NCBI RefSeq assembly: GCF_020921035.1
Contig: NC_063150.1
Location: 28,567,826-28,631,825, forward strand
Length of the DNA: 64,000 bases
From: Rhodamnia argentea
Taxonomy: Eukaryota; Streptophyta; Magnoliopsida; Myrtales; Myrtaceae
Reading direction: 5' to 3'
How positions within the stretch are numbered: position 1 is the stretch's first letter; every line of letters begins with the position of its first letter. Both the position numbers and the translations under genes were made by a program. The notes beneath the pieces were generated by a model that ran no database searches, was not told where the DNA came from, and was given only the letters and a program-made list of their open reading frames with translations. Of this stretch, positions 11,171-25,645 are shown one piece after another.

Positions 11171-14100
11171 ATGGCTCTCAATTCCAAGTCTTTAGCGTTT
11201 CCTTTCCTCTTGGCGCTGAGTCTGCTCGCGACTCGGTCCGAGTCAGCTCCGCAAGCCTTCAGGCGAGATCCTGGTCATCCGCAGTGGCACCACGGCGCCT
11301 TCCAGGACGTCCGAGACAGCGTTCGGTCCGACGTTCGCCAGATGCTTCACTCTCGGGCCGAGGTTCTAGATCAACTGATCTCCCCACCCCCACCCCCCCC
11401 AAACTCTCTCTCTCTCTCTCTTTTCATCAGCTTCTCTGCTGAATACTCTCAGCTTCTCCGGTGAATTAATTTGGTATTGCATTAGCGATTGCGTATACAG
11501 ATGAATGGGACGAAGTAGCGAGGATATGAGTGAGAAGGAGGGGGCACTCTTTTGCTGGGAAGGCGTATCAGTGATCTTAGAAATAAGCTTAAGACGGCAA
11601 TTGTGCGTTTGGGATCATCAAATCAAAGAATTAGGGGTGTTCGTAGTGAAGTACTGCAAAATTGTCATTTGGCAAGATTGTGAGGTGTATTTTTTTAACC
11701 AATAAGCGAACTGGCTGATTGTACATTGCTGCTTGTCATAAAGACATGGAATCGGTACTGAGTCTGATTAGAATAGGTTAGGGGGAAGACAGGCCTCCTT
11801 TATGTGACTAGTTTCAAGTTCACTGGCTCAAGATTATCTTAGACGTTTTATACAAACGGCATTAGCTAAGGATCCTGGGACTAGTATGAAATTAGAGAGC
11901 AAATTTTCCCGTCACTGTATTGCTTAATAATATGAGCAATCAGTGATAATATATTTGATGTAAGGTAGTAGCGTCACCATTGATCTTGTCTAGTTTATGC
12001 TTCTACGGAGATTTTATATGTTGCTTGGAAACAGTTTTGGGTGCCGTTTGATTTTGGGTGGATTTCGATGCAGGTGCCTTTTCAGGTCCCATTAGAAGTG
12101 AATGTTGTCCTTATAGGCTTTGACGGTGACGGAGGATATAGGTACAAAATGGATGCTCACAAGTTTGAAGAGTTCCTGAGAGTTAGCTTTACATCACACA
12201 GGCCTTTGTGTTTGGAGACAGGAGAGCCTATTGACATCGAGCATCACATCGTGTATAATGCATATCATGTAATAATTTCTTTCTAGATTTTGTTCATGTC
12301 TTTCTGCTCAAAGAGTTCTCCCCTATCTTCAACTTTTATTTGCATTTTCTATTTTCAGTCAGTATGATTTTGCTCAATAACAAATATTTCAAGTAGATGT
12401 GTTATTCTCTCTGTGTTGGTGTCTTCTAGAATTGGTCATGAACTGTTGGGTTTACTATATATATATATATATGCTCGGTGATTCGGTATCTATCCTTGTC
12501 CTTATATGTAATTTGGCAGTAAACATAAACTCATCTTCCATAATTGATGTATTACTTAATAGGCTGCACAACCTGAACTCATTGCACTTGAGAAGGCCAT
12601 GAAAGAGGCCATGGTTACTTCTGGAACTGCAAGGGAGGTAGGTCCTACAAAGCTTGTGTTGATTGCTGTGATTGACTGTTTTTACAGTTTGAATGTATCG
12701 ATGCTTCTAAATGATTGTTTTTCCTGAAAATTCAGAGCGATTTTGGGAGAGAGGTACCTTTGTTTGAGGTGGAAGCAACGGCTGTGGAACCTGTATTTCA
12801 GAGGTTATATTCCTACATATTCGATATGGAGGACGGTGGACTTTCTGCTTCAGAGATGGATAGACCTGTGCCCAATGCAATATTCGTTGTTAACTTTGAT
12901 AAAGTATAGTCTCAAATTCAGTCTTGATTGCTTTAATATAGTGATGGTGTATTGTATTTTCTTCCCGACTTTCTTTTCCCCTTTGTTGTAATTTAAGTTG
13001 TTGATGGACGGCCAGAAAAGTTTAATGGGAAACTGTGACTTCTAGGACATTTTTTTTTCCTTCAAGGAGTTTCTATTTGGTTGTCCGGCTGGATTTTAGA
13101 ATTTTCTCCTGTTGGCTTGTGACCTTCACAGCCTTTATCTTTATAGGCTTACTTTTGGTTTTTACAGGTCAGAATGGATCCCAGGAATAAGGAAATTGAT
13201 CTTGACACTTTGATGTATGGGAGAATCAGCCAATTGACCGACGAAGACATGAAGAAACAGGAAGGAGATTACATTTACCGCTACCGCTATAATGGAGGAG
13301 GGGCATCTCAAGTTTGGCTTGGATCTGGCAGGTACCAGTCGAGCAGTTACTCATGTTAAAAACACATGATGGGATGGTTGTTTGCTTTTTCTATTTGTGT
13401 GTTTCACTTTTTCTTCAAGTGATTGGTATGGCATGGAGAGTTCCACATAGCAGTTCTCTGACTTAAGCTTTTTTAAGAAATTGTCTGTCAACACAAAAAA
13501 TGAGAAGTCTAGGTGCTTAAAAAGCGAGAATGGTCTGACCAGGTTTAGTCTGTCAAATATGTGTTGCACTCCAGATTTGTCGTGATTGACCTCTCAGCTG
13601 GTCCTTGCACATATGGAAAGATTGAAACAGAGGAGGGAAGCGTGAGCTCCAGAACTCTACCACGTTTACAAAACATTATGTTCCCCAACAGTTTCAGTGC
13701 TGCGAATGACCGTGCTTCCCATGATGTGTTTGATGGACAACTTGCAAGTCTTATAGCAACAACAGTCGAGCATGTTATAGCTCCAGACATAAGGTACATG
13801 AGACCTAATTTGTTTTGCAGGTTCCCAAGTTTTTATTTGCACAATATGGACATACCCAGAATTAGATTTAGCTGTGTCCTAGACTTGTACTTTTGAATGC
13901 CTAGAATCATTTCTAAGGGTTTACTGTTTGTCTTATGCAATTCCACTTTTAGTGGTGATCTCTATATGTTTTGTTTATCCAGGTTTGAAACTGTTGATCT
14001 CACAACAAGGTTGCTGATACCAATCATCGTTCTTCAGAATCATAATCGGTTTAATATTATTGAAAAAGGTCACAATTACAGCATAGACATTGCGGAAATC

Positions 14101-17100
14101 GAGGCCGAGGTAAGTGGCCTTTTCTTGTTCTTCTCTCTGGGCTAAATTAAGCTATCTCTGATGAATCAATTGTATGTTGATCCTGTGGTACTGTATGTCT
14201 TGACTTATGCCCTTGGTGTTATAGTCTAATTCACGGTACAAGATGACTCCATTATTCACAAGAAGCAAAACTAAAAATTTAAAAAAAATGTCCTGGAAGC
14301 TCACTATGCATCATGGTTATTCAGAATTCAGATAATGCTTATGCTTGTTTTTAGCTATCTTAGAGCAATTGTATGTATATGCAAGTTTTTGCTCCCTTGT
14401 TTGAATCTGTGGAGGGGTACAAGTTTTAATTGCCCTCTGGAATTTGGCAACCCAGGCTTTTAGGAGGAAGAAAGGTTTTGCATAAACACATACAATCTGG
14501 TAACACGTTCACCTAAAAGAATAATTTTGAACTTTGGCTCAATGAATTAGGCGTTTGTCAACTAAAAGAAATTCCAGTAGTGTAGCTCCAAATTGGTGGC
14601 ACTTTGTTAAGATTGTGTAATAATAGAGGAATGATGGAGCCTGTTGGATCCATTTCTTGGTGATAAGGTTGGTCTTTCTTTCAAAATATGGGACATTTGG
14701 TTTCAGTAAACTTAGTAGCTATGCTCAAGAATTCGTTTTGGCATGTTTGATCAATTGAAGGAAACGATAAACAATAGAACCTTATTTATGAGGCCATAGC
14801 AATGTTCTCTTGTTTGTTAACCATGTGCCTGGCCGATTCTGTGAAAGTTATTGCAGATTGGTTGGCTTCAATCATCTGAATCAATTTGTCCAAATAAGAT
14901 TTACTTGAATTATTGCACTCTATTTTACTATGCATATTTGCTGGAGTTGGAAATTTTCTTATGTTATTCTTCTGCTGCTTCTAGGTTAAGAAGATGGTTC
15001 ATGATGGCCAAGAAGTAGTTATTGTTGGAGGTTCACATGCTTTACATCGCCATGAGAAGCTTGCCATTGCTGTCTCTAAAGCAATGCGAGGGCATTCATT
15101 GCAAGAGACCAAAAAGGATGGACGTTTTCATGTTCATACTAAGACTTATCTTGATGGGGCTATTCTCAAAGAAGTGAGCCTCTCTCTCTCTCTGTGGTCA
15201 ATACCTAATAACTACTCATGCCTATTTTTTATTTTTTTCTGCTGGGTGGGGTTTGAAAAAGTGCAACAATTTAGAATAATTCAATAGTCAGAGATTGTAG
15301 ATTGCTTGGCCTGTACTTACCCTCTTTTGAAGAGCTCCTTCTTCATATCTACACATGTTTTCACCCCCTTGATTCTTTAATCACTCACGTACTATGAAAA
15401 AGGCAAAAGGCGAAAACAATGTGCCCAAGACCATGTCTTGTGATGTGGCTAGCGGAGGCTTTAATGTCATATGGATTTTGCCTTAGAGCTAATCATTATG
15501 TGAGCCAATGGATTTACTCGGAGATAATATCTGCAGGAAATGGAACGGTCCACTGATGTGCTTGCTGCTGGTTTACTGGAAGTTGCAGATCCATCTCTTT
15601 CAAATAAATTTTTCCTCCGCCAGGTTAGTATGAACTCACTATACGATTCAATTGTCTCCTGGGTGTTACAAAATCAATGCCTAGCATTCTGCACATTTCC
15701 AGTTTCTCAGAGCACTCAACATCCATTTGGTGATTTTGCTTTTTATTATCTAGTGCTGTAATGTTTCTCAGGTTTTCTTTGTTTAGGACTGGATGGGTGA
15801 ATCGGATGATTCAAGTGATTCCATACTCAAGCATAAACCTCTTTGGGCCACTTATAACACCAAGATTGGAAAGGACAAGAAAAAGGGGGTGAAAAAGAAG
15901 AAGGGGGATTTGCACCGAACATATGGGACCAGAGTGATTCCTGTGTGAGAATGCTACTTTGTTGGAATTCTGTCACATAGTTCTGTTGCTATATTATAAT
16001 GCCGTATTCCTAGATCTCGTCTACTTCTTCCTCTATAAACTTTATTATTGTCATGAATGATACTATTGCATTGTGCTCAATCCTACATCAAAGTGGCTGA
16101 AACTTCTTCGCTGTTCTCATATTGGAGGGAACTTGCATAATTATCTTTTTGGTAAAGATGTATGTTTGTACATACTCTTCCGTAGATTACTAGTTGTTTG
16201 GTTTGGAATTGCACTTAGCATTTATAAGGTGCTGTTCTGGGAAAGGTGGCTTTCTGGGTGTCATATTAACTATAGTCAAATCCTGAAATCAACCAAAAGT
16301 AAGAACCTTCATCGCTTGACTTCTCTGGGGTCTTCTGATGGATAAATATGTCTTTTGCGTATTTACTGTATAAAAAAAAAGTACCTTCCACTAATCTTGT
16401 GTTGAAGCCTAAATTATGAGTCCCTTCTGCATTTTCCGTAAGACTTGAACCTTTTTGGGTGACAATATATTATTTATAGAAACTGTTGAGCTATTTTAGA
16501 TTGGTGAATGAAGCTTCTTGATGTCGAATTAGTTCCAATTTCAGGTTGGCATGTGCTTACCTTGAAATTAAGCATGTCAAAATGTCTTTGATGACTTATT
16601 AATAACCCATTGTTGGATCTCTGAAGATGTTCGATGTTTATGTGAGATAGATTCTTGTTGGTTTGTACATACTGGCTTAGAGACAGAGCTCTAGTCTGTT
16701 AGAGCAAAAATTTACTTCTGCAATGTAATCCTATATGTACACACATTAGGTCATACATTATGTACTTTTTCTCCCTCTATCTTTATAACCATACAATGTA
16801 TTATACTCGATGACGAAGTGAATGACTTTTGTAAATTTTTATAAACCATACAATTGTTACCTTCCTTGATGATTGTCTCTCCTCTCCCGCATTTGAGCAA
16901 AGAAGATTAAGTAGATTGATATTAAAGTTCAATTTTATTTCTTTTCCCCAGCTTTGTGCTGTCACTAGCTGATGTGGATGCAAATCTTATGATGGAAGAT
17001 GAGAGTCTTGTGTGGACAAGCCATGATGTTGTGATAGTACTTCAGCATCCCAATGAAAAGATACCACTGAGGTAAGGAGGCATGTCATTTGCAGGGTTGA

Positions 17101-20100
17101 AGTTTCAAAGCATTGTTTTTACTGCGTCCTTCAGTATCAAGACATGGAGTCCTAGCAGTAAGGGTTTCTAGAGATGGCTTTGGTTGGGTCTTTATGCCCA
17201 TCATGTGCCTACTTTACCATTTGTATCTCCATTATAGGTATCTCTAGCGTGTTTGCTGTCTCCTTCCATAGGTGAGAACATAGTGAAACTCTTAATTTCT
17301 TTGTAATTTTGAGTACTAGTTTTCTTTTGCAAGCATTAATGAACAATCTAACTATATTAAGACCCCTTATTTTATAGAGTTAATACCATGAAAAACCCCA
17401 AACTTGTATACATGTGCCACATTTACCTTAAATTAATTTTTGTGTCACAAAAACCCCCAAAGTGGTACCCTCGTGTCACATGTACCTTCTGTTAGCTTCC
17501 ATCAAACTTTTGTTAAATTGTTGAGCTTGAATGACATGTGGCAATTACTTGGATGACGTGGAAAGTCCATGTGGAAATTCATATCTCTCTCACTTTTTTT
17601 TATTTTATTCTGATTTTTTTTTTACTCGAAATGCTCCAGCCTTAATACTCAGCTTTGTCTTATTCTTTGTTTTTGCTTTAATTAGCCTCGTTTGAAAATG
17701 ATTAGGGCTTATTCTCTCTCCCTTGGGGGACTCTGGTTCATCTTTGTCTTTGTGACTCGTTCCAGCATACTCTTTTGTGTCTGGTAATCTTCTCATCTTT
17801 GATTTTTTTCCCGGGTTTGTTTGTAGAACTTGTTCGGCTTGGTCCGAATGATCCCAACTGGTTGTTTCTTCGACTCCATCTTCTTTGTGCACTTGTCTTC
17901 ATCTTCATGACTCGTTCGAGCACACTTATCTTCATCAAGCACACTCTTTTACTTTTGGTAAGCTTCTCTTCTTTGCTTTTTTGTTGAACTTGTTTGGCTT
18001 GTTTCAGAAGATCCCAAGCAGTTGTCTGCGAGCGTTCCTTTTTTGTCTCATTTGTTGAACTTGAAAAATCCCAAGCAGCTTGTTTGTCTAATACACCTCT
18101 ATTTTTCATGGAATTTTCAAATGAGAGCTAATTGAAAAGGCAAGTTAATTCTTAGTTGGGAAAGGCTGTGAATGAAAGGTAAAGAGAGTGCCATGTGTGA
18201 ACATGGAAATTAAACAGAGGATAGAAAGTGTGCACTGATGAGTGCACTTGAGTGGGTGAATGCAAGGGCTGAGTGAATGCAAGCAAGATAACAGATAGAG
18301 AAAGAGATTGGTTTGGACAGGAATAATGAGAAGAAGAAGACGAAGCTGAGTATTAAAGCTGGAGTGCTCTGGGTGAAAAATAGGAAAGAACAAAAAAATT
18401 TGTTGTTAAAAGGGGATGCTAAAATAAAGAATAAAGTAAAATAATAAAAAAAGAGACTTGAATTGCTTAGTGGACTTGTCACCTCACCTGAGTTATTGCC
18501 ATGTGTCATTCCTGCTCAGCAACTTAACATTAAAATTTGACAAAAGCTAATAGAGGGTAAATGTAGCATAGGTTTTTTAGTTTGGAATTTTTTGTGACAC
18601 AAAAATTAGTTTGGAGTAAATGTGGCACAGGTTTAGTAGTTTGTGGTTTTTGTAGTATTAACCCTATTTTATAAACTAGAAGTTTCCTCCTACAAGAGTT
18701 AATATCTGATTTGTTCTGCTATTTGAAAAATGGAGCATCATCACATTGTTTGAAAAGCTGTAGTATGTCATCTTTCTTATTTCCTGTACATCTTGAGTTT
18801 CTTTTCTAAACCAAAGTTTCATGGAAAGGAATTCAAAGGGCGGGTTTGAACCGTTATTCACCTGCGGTAGCATGGAAACGTTTTTTGCATTCAATAACCA
18901 AATTCCATTTGTTTTATCCACTTATATGTTCACGTTTTTTATTTGCATCTGGTGAGTATACTGGTAAAGACATTATTCAAGCAATACAGTTGTTTCCTAA
19001 ATTAGTTAGCTGATATGTTGATAGTGATGTTTCCAAGTCAATGTCTTATATAGAGCACCTGCATCTGCTTTTCTGATGGACAATGTGATTGTCCTTGAGC
19101 AGTATACCTCTTGCAAGAGAACTTATGGCATCTCATTGAGTATATGTACCATTTTGACTACCTGAAAGGTTATATGTCCTCCATACAGTTATGTTTCAGA
19201 AATAGAGAGAAGGCATGCTCTTCCTTATCAGGTTCAGCGCCATATATTAGCAGGGCTTGCATCTGCTGTTGGTGGGCTTACAGCACCTTATGAGAAGGCT
19301 TCTCATGTACATGAAAGAGCAGTTGTTAATTGGCTCTGGGCGACTGGTTGCCATCCATTTGGCCCATTCTCTAATACTTCCAAAATCAGTCAAATGCTGA
19401 AAGATGTTGCATTGGTGAGGCCTCTTCCTATAAAATCATAATAAAGTAAATCTCACTGTTATCCATTGCCTGATGATTGATGCTGGAAACAGCTCGAAAT
19501 ATCCTGGCCTAGCATATCTATTTGTTTCTTGACCTTAATTGGTCGAAGACGCAGGTTGGCTTAGTGACTGAGTGTCACTAAGAGTCTGTTCAATTTTTTT
19601 GACAGAGGAATACAGTATATTCAAATTTGGATGCTGCGCTTCGCAAAATTCGGGATACATCAGAGGTGATTTAATCTATTTTAATCTTCTTATTGAGTTA
19701 CTGTTGTCGATGCTTATCAAGGGCTAGTTTTGTACAGGTTGTACAAGGTTTTGCATCAGACTATTTGAAAACCCCGCTTGGTGAACCAGTCAAGGGGAAA
19801 AAGAACAAATCAAGCACGGAGCTGTGGCTGGAGAAGTTCTACAAAAAGACAACTAACTTGCCAGAGCCTTTCCCTCATGAATTAGTCGAAAGATTGGAGA
19901 AGTACTTGGATGTAAGTGGCTATCTTCTTAAAATAGTTTTGCTTCAACACAATGTTATGAAGATATTAAAATGCCCTGACTTCACTTGATCGACAGAGCC
20001 TTGAAGAACAGCTTGTAGATCTATCCTCGTTGTTGTATGATCACCGGTTACAAGATGCACACGTAAACAGTTCGCAAATTCTGCAAAGCACTATGTTCAC

Positions 20101-20385
20101 ATTACAGTAAGTTAATATTCCTTGTGAATCAAGATAGTTGATCTGCTGTTCCATCTAAAAGACTGAACAGCAGCTGCTTGTTTTTTCATTTCTAAATCCT
20201 ATGCCTATATTACGTGCAGATATGTGGACCGGGTTTTGGCTGACGAGCGTGAGAAAATGAGATGCTGCAACATTGAGTACAAATATCCCATGCAGTCTTC
20301 GCAAACTTATATATATGGTGGCATTCTTGTTGCTGGATTTATTGTCTATTTTGCAGTCATATTTTTCTCTAATCCTGTGCGCTGA
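11171..20385 (+). CDS. Type I membrane protein of the Arabidopsis At5g58100 type, 16 exons
   Basis: Exons: 11171-11362, 12074-12268, 12563-12637, 12736-12903, 13168-13331, 13575-13793, 13983-14109, 14985-15173, 15537-15623, 15787-15944, 16952-17071, 19189-19414, 19606-19665, 19738-19911, 19997-20106, 20220-20385. Every junction is GT..AG and phases add up to 809 residues. The protein has a signal peptide (hydrophobic about residues 8-22), a long lumenal or extracellular region and one membrane helix near the end (about residues 786-804, IYGGILVAGFIVYFAVIFF), followed by SNPVR. Recognisable stretches include VPLEVNVVLIGFDGDGGY, GEPIDIEHHIVYNAYH, VVIDLSAGPCTYGKI and TELWLEKFYKKT. A Lys-rich patch (KDKKKGVKKKKG) lies about two thirds along. 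I match it from memory to the single-copy plant family of At5g58100, which I recall as linked to pollen exine formation; its biochemistry is unknown. Intron 11 (17072-19188) holds a foldback element. Confidence 0.87.
17377..18665. mobile_element. Foldback element, family 1, 1.29 kb, in intron 11 of the membrane-protein gene
   Basis: Perfect 8-bp flanking duplications ATTTTATA lie at 17369-17376 and 18666-18673. The ends read GAGTTAATACCATGAAAAAC and, reverse-complemented from the right, AGGGTTAATACTACAAAAAC; the arms stay complementary for roughly 100-150 bp. The interior (about 17690-18090) holds imperfect tandem repeats of the type 'gttgaacttgtttggcttg..cagaagatcccaagcagttg' and 'catcttcatgactcgttc-agcacac'. 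Minus-strand reading frames there are Lys/Ser-rich and unrelated to any transposase I know. The clean target duplication points to a fairly recent insertion. Confidence 0.8.
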
Positions 20386-23300
20386 TTCAAGACCGGGTTC
20401 AAAGAAGAATTGCATCCAGTCTCTCAGGGCTTCTGTCATCTCAATTGGGATGAAGCGCCTATTGCCAAAACATTAGTTTGGAGCTGCAGCGTTTTTACTG
20501 ATGTAACTTACCTAAAAAGCTCTCTTCGTTCACATTTTTCTGTTCTGCTTTTAGATTAGATTGCCACACAAAACACAGAATACATCTTTTTTGTTCCCTG
20601 ATATGGGACGGTGGTAGATTAACATAATGTGGTGGAAGACGAGAGCATCTTGTCCTTTTGTTGTATTTGGCTAAAAGGATTTGGTTTTTGTTGTATTTGG
20701 CTGATGCCATGTTGGAACTAGGATAAACAATTGTCTTAGGACTATCTTTTCATCTTCGGTCCATTGTAGACAATCACTTCGAATAGACCTTGTTTATCTC
20801 AGTTTGGTCGTCTTCTCTCGTTTCTACGCATCATGTATCTGTTGAGCCTCCTTGATGTGACTTTTAGTGTAACTGAAGAACATTCAAGTTTTATGCTCAT
20901 ATTGAGAAACCTCTGTAGATAAGATAAAACTGATGGATCTTGTAGGGGGTTTTGTTCCTCTGTTGGTGGATGGAAAAGGTTTTGGTGAAGATGCGGTGGA
21001 ATTGCTAGTCTAGGCTTAGCACGCACGCGATTGTCATGAAATCAAGCTGTGGATCTACATTAGTAGGCTTAGATGGACGAATTTGATATGTCATTTGGAA
21101 CAATTACGTGCGAAAGACCCGCTTCTCTTCTCCATTATTGAGAAGAAGCGACATTAATCTAAGTCGTGATGGGGGATGCTATCTGCTCTCGACCGGCCAA
21201 AGTCGGCATTGAAAGAACTGGAGACCTGGCATGTTTCGCCAAGTCTAAGGAGAAATCGGTAGGAAGAATTCAAGTCAAGTCTCATATATGTTGATCCATG
21301 CATGATCAGGCAGCATGTATTTGCATCTATTTTGGTAACAAAGAAGAGGAAGAAAAATTGTGAGTGAGTTCTTTTGAGAGCATCTCATTCCGATCTTCTT
21401 CTTTTTGTCCTAATAATGGAAAGCATCTCATTCCCATCACAAAGATGGCTACGTGTTAGAACTTTGGTCCATCAAGAGATTAAATCCAAAACGCCCCGTC
21501 AGGTTTTCATTGCCCAAAGACAATGACAGGTCGCATCACATTTGGAAACGAATTTGTTGGATCGTAGCCAGAGTGGGGCTCCCTGCCCACGCCACTGCTT
21601 GCATCACAAATTCAGCAGACTATTTATGGGGAAAATGACACCATTGGTCCCCAAACTTATCTCAATGTGCAATGTGGTTCCTAAACTTTTTTTAGTTTGT
21701 TCAATATGACAAATGAACTTTAGCCCGATGTGTAGTGCGATTCTTGAACTTTTGGTATCGTCCTTTATGTTGAAGTAATGGAACGACGACACTGAACATT
21801 ACCACATAGTCCAGGGATTGCGTTGAACATGTATCAAAAGTCCATGGACCGCATTGAATAAATTAAAAGTTGAGGAATCATGTTGCACATAGGATTAAAG
21901 TTTATGGACCATATTGAATAAATTAAAAATTCGAAGATCACATTATATATTGCGAAGTTTATGGATTATTTGTGTCATTATTATTATTGATGAAAGGCCC
22001 AAAAATTGGGGGTCACATTGATTCAAACGTAGGGTTCTCATTAGATCCATTTTTTTTTTTTTTGGGGCCAGTCTTTCATGCCAGGTCGGACGTTTGCTAC
22101 AACGTGACCACCATAAGTCGATCGTGTGGTTGCCAAAAATTGAGAAGGGAGAATTTATTCGCTAGTGCTAGAGTCCGAAAGCTTCGGTCGACACTATCTT
22201 GTCTTAGACGATTTCACTCTATTTGTCCGTCTCTAATCAATAGAACAAAAACAACGTGGACAGTCTCCATCGAACTAGCCCTATGAATAGAACGTGGAAA
22301 CAAAAGACCAAAAACACAGCCTTCCATTGTTAAACCTAAGACCCATTTGATGGCTCACGAGCCCGCAGCCAAGTGTGTGGCGAAGTTGGCTTTCGATTGA
22401 TTCGTGGGAAGGATTTTCTTTTTGGGTGGTGTTCCAGTCTCACGCTTTTCTAATTTAATTGGGTCGCGACGGTTCTCCTGAAGATAAGAACGCGAGGCCC
22501 TTGGATTGATCTCAGGAACCATGCTTTCACCGAGACACCGATCGATGATCATGATTTCGGGGACCATAAATAGGTTTTGGGTCGTAACCAACTCATGGTG
22601 CCAATCAAGAGTCGGTTCAAGAAAGGAACTTGCATGTGTGGATAGATACAGAAGGGATAATTGCCAAAAAAATAAAAAAAATAAAAACCCTACGGTTGAC
22701 CTAAATGCTAGTTATCCTATGTGGCATGGGAGATGCTAACGTGATTTAAGAATAAATTGGCCAAATTAAAACCTTTAGGATTGAATTGGCATCCGTAAAG
22801 AAGGGTTATGATATTTTAGTAATCTTCCCGATGCGGACATATGTAGATCTTTTGAACCTTTAGGCATTGTTTGACGAGGAAAAAAAAAAAAAAAATCTTT
22901 AGGCATTGTGACTGGTAATCAAATTTCAATTGCACTCTTTTTTGACGTGTGAGTTCGGTTTGATACATTTATGAATTGGGGATGGAGCGAAAAGTCATTC
23001 ATTGTCATTAGACAAAATATTACATATTAAGCAAAAGAATCATGATAAATCGACAAGTGTAAAGTTGTTGATTATTTCGTGGAAGTAAAATATTTTACAC
23101 GATTTAGAACGCAGTAGAAGTTTGCTTCTCCCATTGCGGTAGTAGGTTCGTTTCTTATTGGGAGCACTACATAAGTAAAATCCCACAAACAATAGGCAGC
23201 GGGTGGGAGCATATTCTTAAAATCGCTCGGGAATTGAATCAGTTGAGATGCACAAAAACTACCCTTCTATTCGATGTTTTTAACTTTCTCGGTCATGTTA

Positions 23301-25550
23301 GATTCGGAACGAGCATGGGAAAAATCCCTTTATTTAGAACTTATATAACTACAGCATGACCAACAATTTTTTATCTTCTTAAGCACTCACCCCTTTGGCG
23401 TGATTAGAGTTAGAGAAATCTTAATTCATTCTGTGATGCTTGCGTAATTTAGGAAAGAAAAATTCTCAAGCCATTGTCGGCCTCTGTGACGGCCATTGTC
23501 GTAACAAGTGACGACTATCGCGCACACGATTTTGATCAAGAGTCGTTGACTTTGGGAGGCACGACCGAGAAAGCTGGAGTTGTTGGCGAACGTTCTCGGA
23601 AATGCATCACCAATCATTGCTATTCCGGAAAAAAAATAAAAAAAATAGAGGCAATTATAAAAATTTTACTTGACGTTCACCTCACAATATAAACGATACA
23701 TTTACTTTCAAAACTACATGTTTACTACTTTACCTCAGAAAAATTGTTTATATTTGTTTGTAAAATTCCCTTCCATCTTTCCAAAAATGCCCCTACCAAT
23801 CTTGTCACGCCCGCCCACGTCCACGCATCCCGGGCACTCCCGACGCGACGGCAAAGCCAATGGACCCGAAAGTCATCGAACTTCCCCCGCAGCTACCGCA
23901 CGGTGTTGCAACCTTAGATCGGGGCCGTGGACTCCGTGGGTGACTTGCTTGAGGCTGCCAATGACTACGGCAACCTCGGATCAGTGGTCGCCAACCTTAG
24001 TTTGTACACATACAACCAGATCTCATGGTCAAAAAAATTCGCAGATTTTGGAGTTGAATGAAATTAGGTTTTGGGGGGAGAGGTGGTGGTGAACGGTGAT
24101 GGCCAAGTCAAGAGGCGGCAAGGAGGTGGCTAGGGCGATGAAGGGTGGCAGGAGACACTAAAAATTACCATTTGCTTTTTTTTTTTAACTAAATAAACCA
24201 TAGACCAATTTCCTTGAAATATTTTATAGGCCCATAATTTCGAGCTTCATGTTACTCCTTTCATGAGACATATTTGATCGGGGGTATCCTAATTCGGTTG
24301 ATTGGAATAGCAATTTCTCATTTTTAAATTTGTAAAACCGGAATTTCGATTAAATCACCCATCGAAGTACATGAGTTGAGAGTTTTGGTATTTCAGTGGC
24401 GTGAGTTGGGGTCATTGGACCTTTTTATAAGAGGGGGTATTCTAGGCATTTTAATAGAGTTGATGTGCAGTAAGTTCGTAATTTTCATATTTAATGGAAA
24501 AAGATTTTATTTTGGCGTGATATCCTATTTTGGCCGACAACCCTTTGGCATGATAGACGAGCCAAGCTCAATTGGATCATCGAAAAACCGACAAGAAAAT
24601 GTGATATTCATTTGGGGTCAAATGATTGACATCGTTCACTACAATAACCTTAGAATATACCTTCTACAAATTCCAATATGAACGGAACCTAATTTGGCAG
24701 AATATCAAAATCCAACCATAAGTCACAAAGGACAGTCGGATAGCTAAATGATTTTCGTTATTTATTATTAGAGGCAAAAGTCACCAACAATCTCAAAAAT
24801 TTCAAACTTGTACATGAGTGATGCATTTACTTTTTTTCAAAGTTAGGTCAATTAGAACTGTTCAAAAAACTGCCTACATGGATGCTAAAAAACAAATGAA
24901 GTGGAAACAATATTATTTTGGTTAAAAAATCATCTTACGTAACCTTAACGTAGAGTAAATGTGTCACATAATTATAAGTATGTGTTTTTTTACGTCATAA
25001 GAAAAAATTTAGGATAATTATGTCCCAATCTAGTGTTAACGCTGTTTAGAATCGTACTTATTTTATACTAAAGTATGAGTTCCGGCTTCTACATTTTACT
25101 TACAATTCAACATCTCTTTTTAATTTCGCCTTTAATTTTGAAATTCATTTCACGTTGACCGCTTTAGTTTAGACCTAAAAGAACTTCTTACAGTGTTAAA
25201 AGTCTCTTGATATGTTTCCATGCTTTTTGGAACTTTTTTTTTTTGGTCAAAAGGTTTTTGGAACTTTAAACATCAGCTTTTTTTGGTCGATCTTTAAACA
25301 TCATTTAAGAGCCGTTTAATTTAATTTGGCACTGAATCCCACCTAAAGAAATATCGATTTCCAAATATATATAAAAAAACCGAAAAGGTAGTGGGGGGAT
25401 TTAATAAAAAAAAAAGGGTCAATATCAATCAATCACGAGATTTAACCCCTTTTTTCTAAGCCTAATGAGTAATAATGATCACATGTAAATCAACCATTTC
25501 AGGCCGAAATATCCATCGGTCAGACCAAACAGCTCACGCGACGGTCCAAG
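20386..25550. other. Intergenic with one MITE; no supported gene
   Basis: About 20386-20800 is likely the 3' UTR of the membrane-protein gene. About 23800-24080 is locally GC-rich but gives no sensible protein. About 24776-25030 has phrases like family 1 elements ('caaacttgtacatgagtgatgcatttac' and 'gagtaaatgtgtcacata') and may be a degenerate copy. Nothing else recognised. Confidence 0.5.
21633..21990. mobile_element. Foldback MITE of about 0.35 kb, family 2
   Basis: The left end reads AATGACACCATTGGTCCCCAAAC; the right end, reverse-complemented, reads AATGACACAAATAATCCATAAAC. The interior repeats phrases such as 'atgtgcaatgtggttcctaaac' on one arm and their complement ('catattgaataaattaaaa') on the other, so the transcript would fold on itself. 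A related copy lies at 49705-50080. Confidence 0.7.
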
Positions 25551-25576
25551 AGGAGGACAGCCGGGGGTCCGGGGAT

Positions 25577-25645
25577 CACGTGCGACGACCCAGACCGTGT
25601 TCTGGACCCGATGACGTCACGACTTGCGTGTCAATCCATCACGTG
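25577..25645 (+). promoter_or_regulatory. G-box pair and TGACGTCA palindrome upstream of CP1
   Basis: CACGTG occurs at 25577-25582 and 25640-25645, and TGACGTCA at 25612-25619, all within 70 bp and about 120-190 bp upstream of the TATA box. These are core sites for plant bZIP factors (ABRE/G-box and TGA types), consistent with stress or ABA control. Binding is an inference. Confidence 0.55.

Noticed and set aside
17605-18109. Two Lys-rich minus-strand frames of 95 and 123 codons
   Set aside because: They are inside a foldback element and follow its internal tandem repeats; no similarity to transposase.
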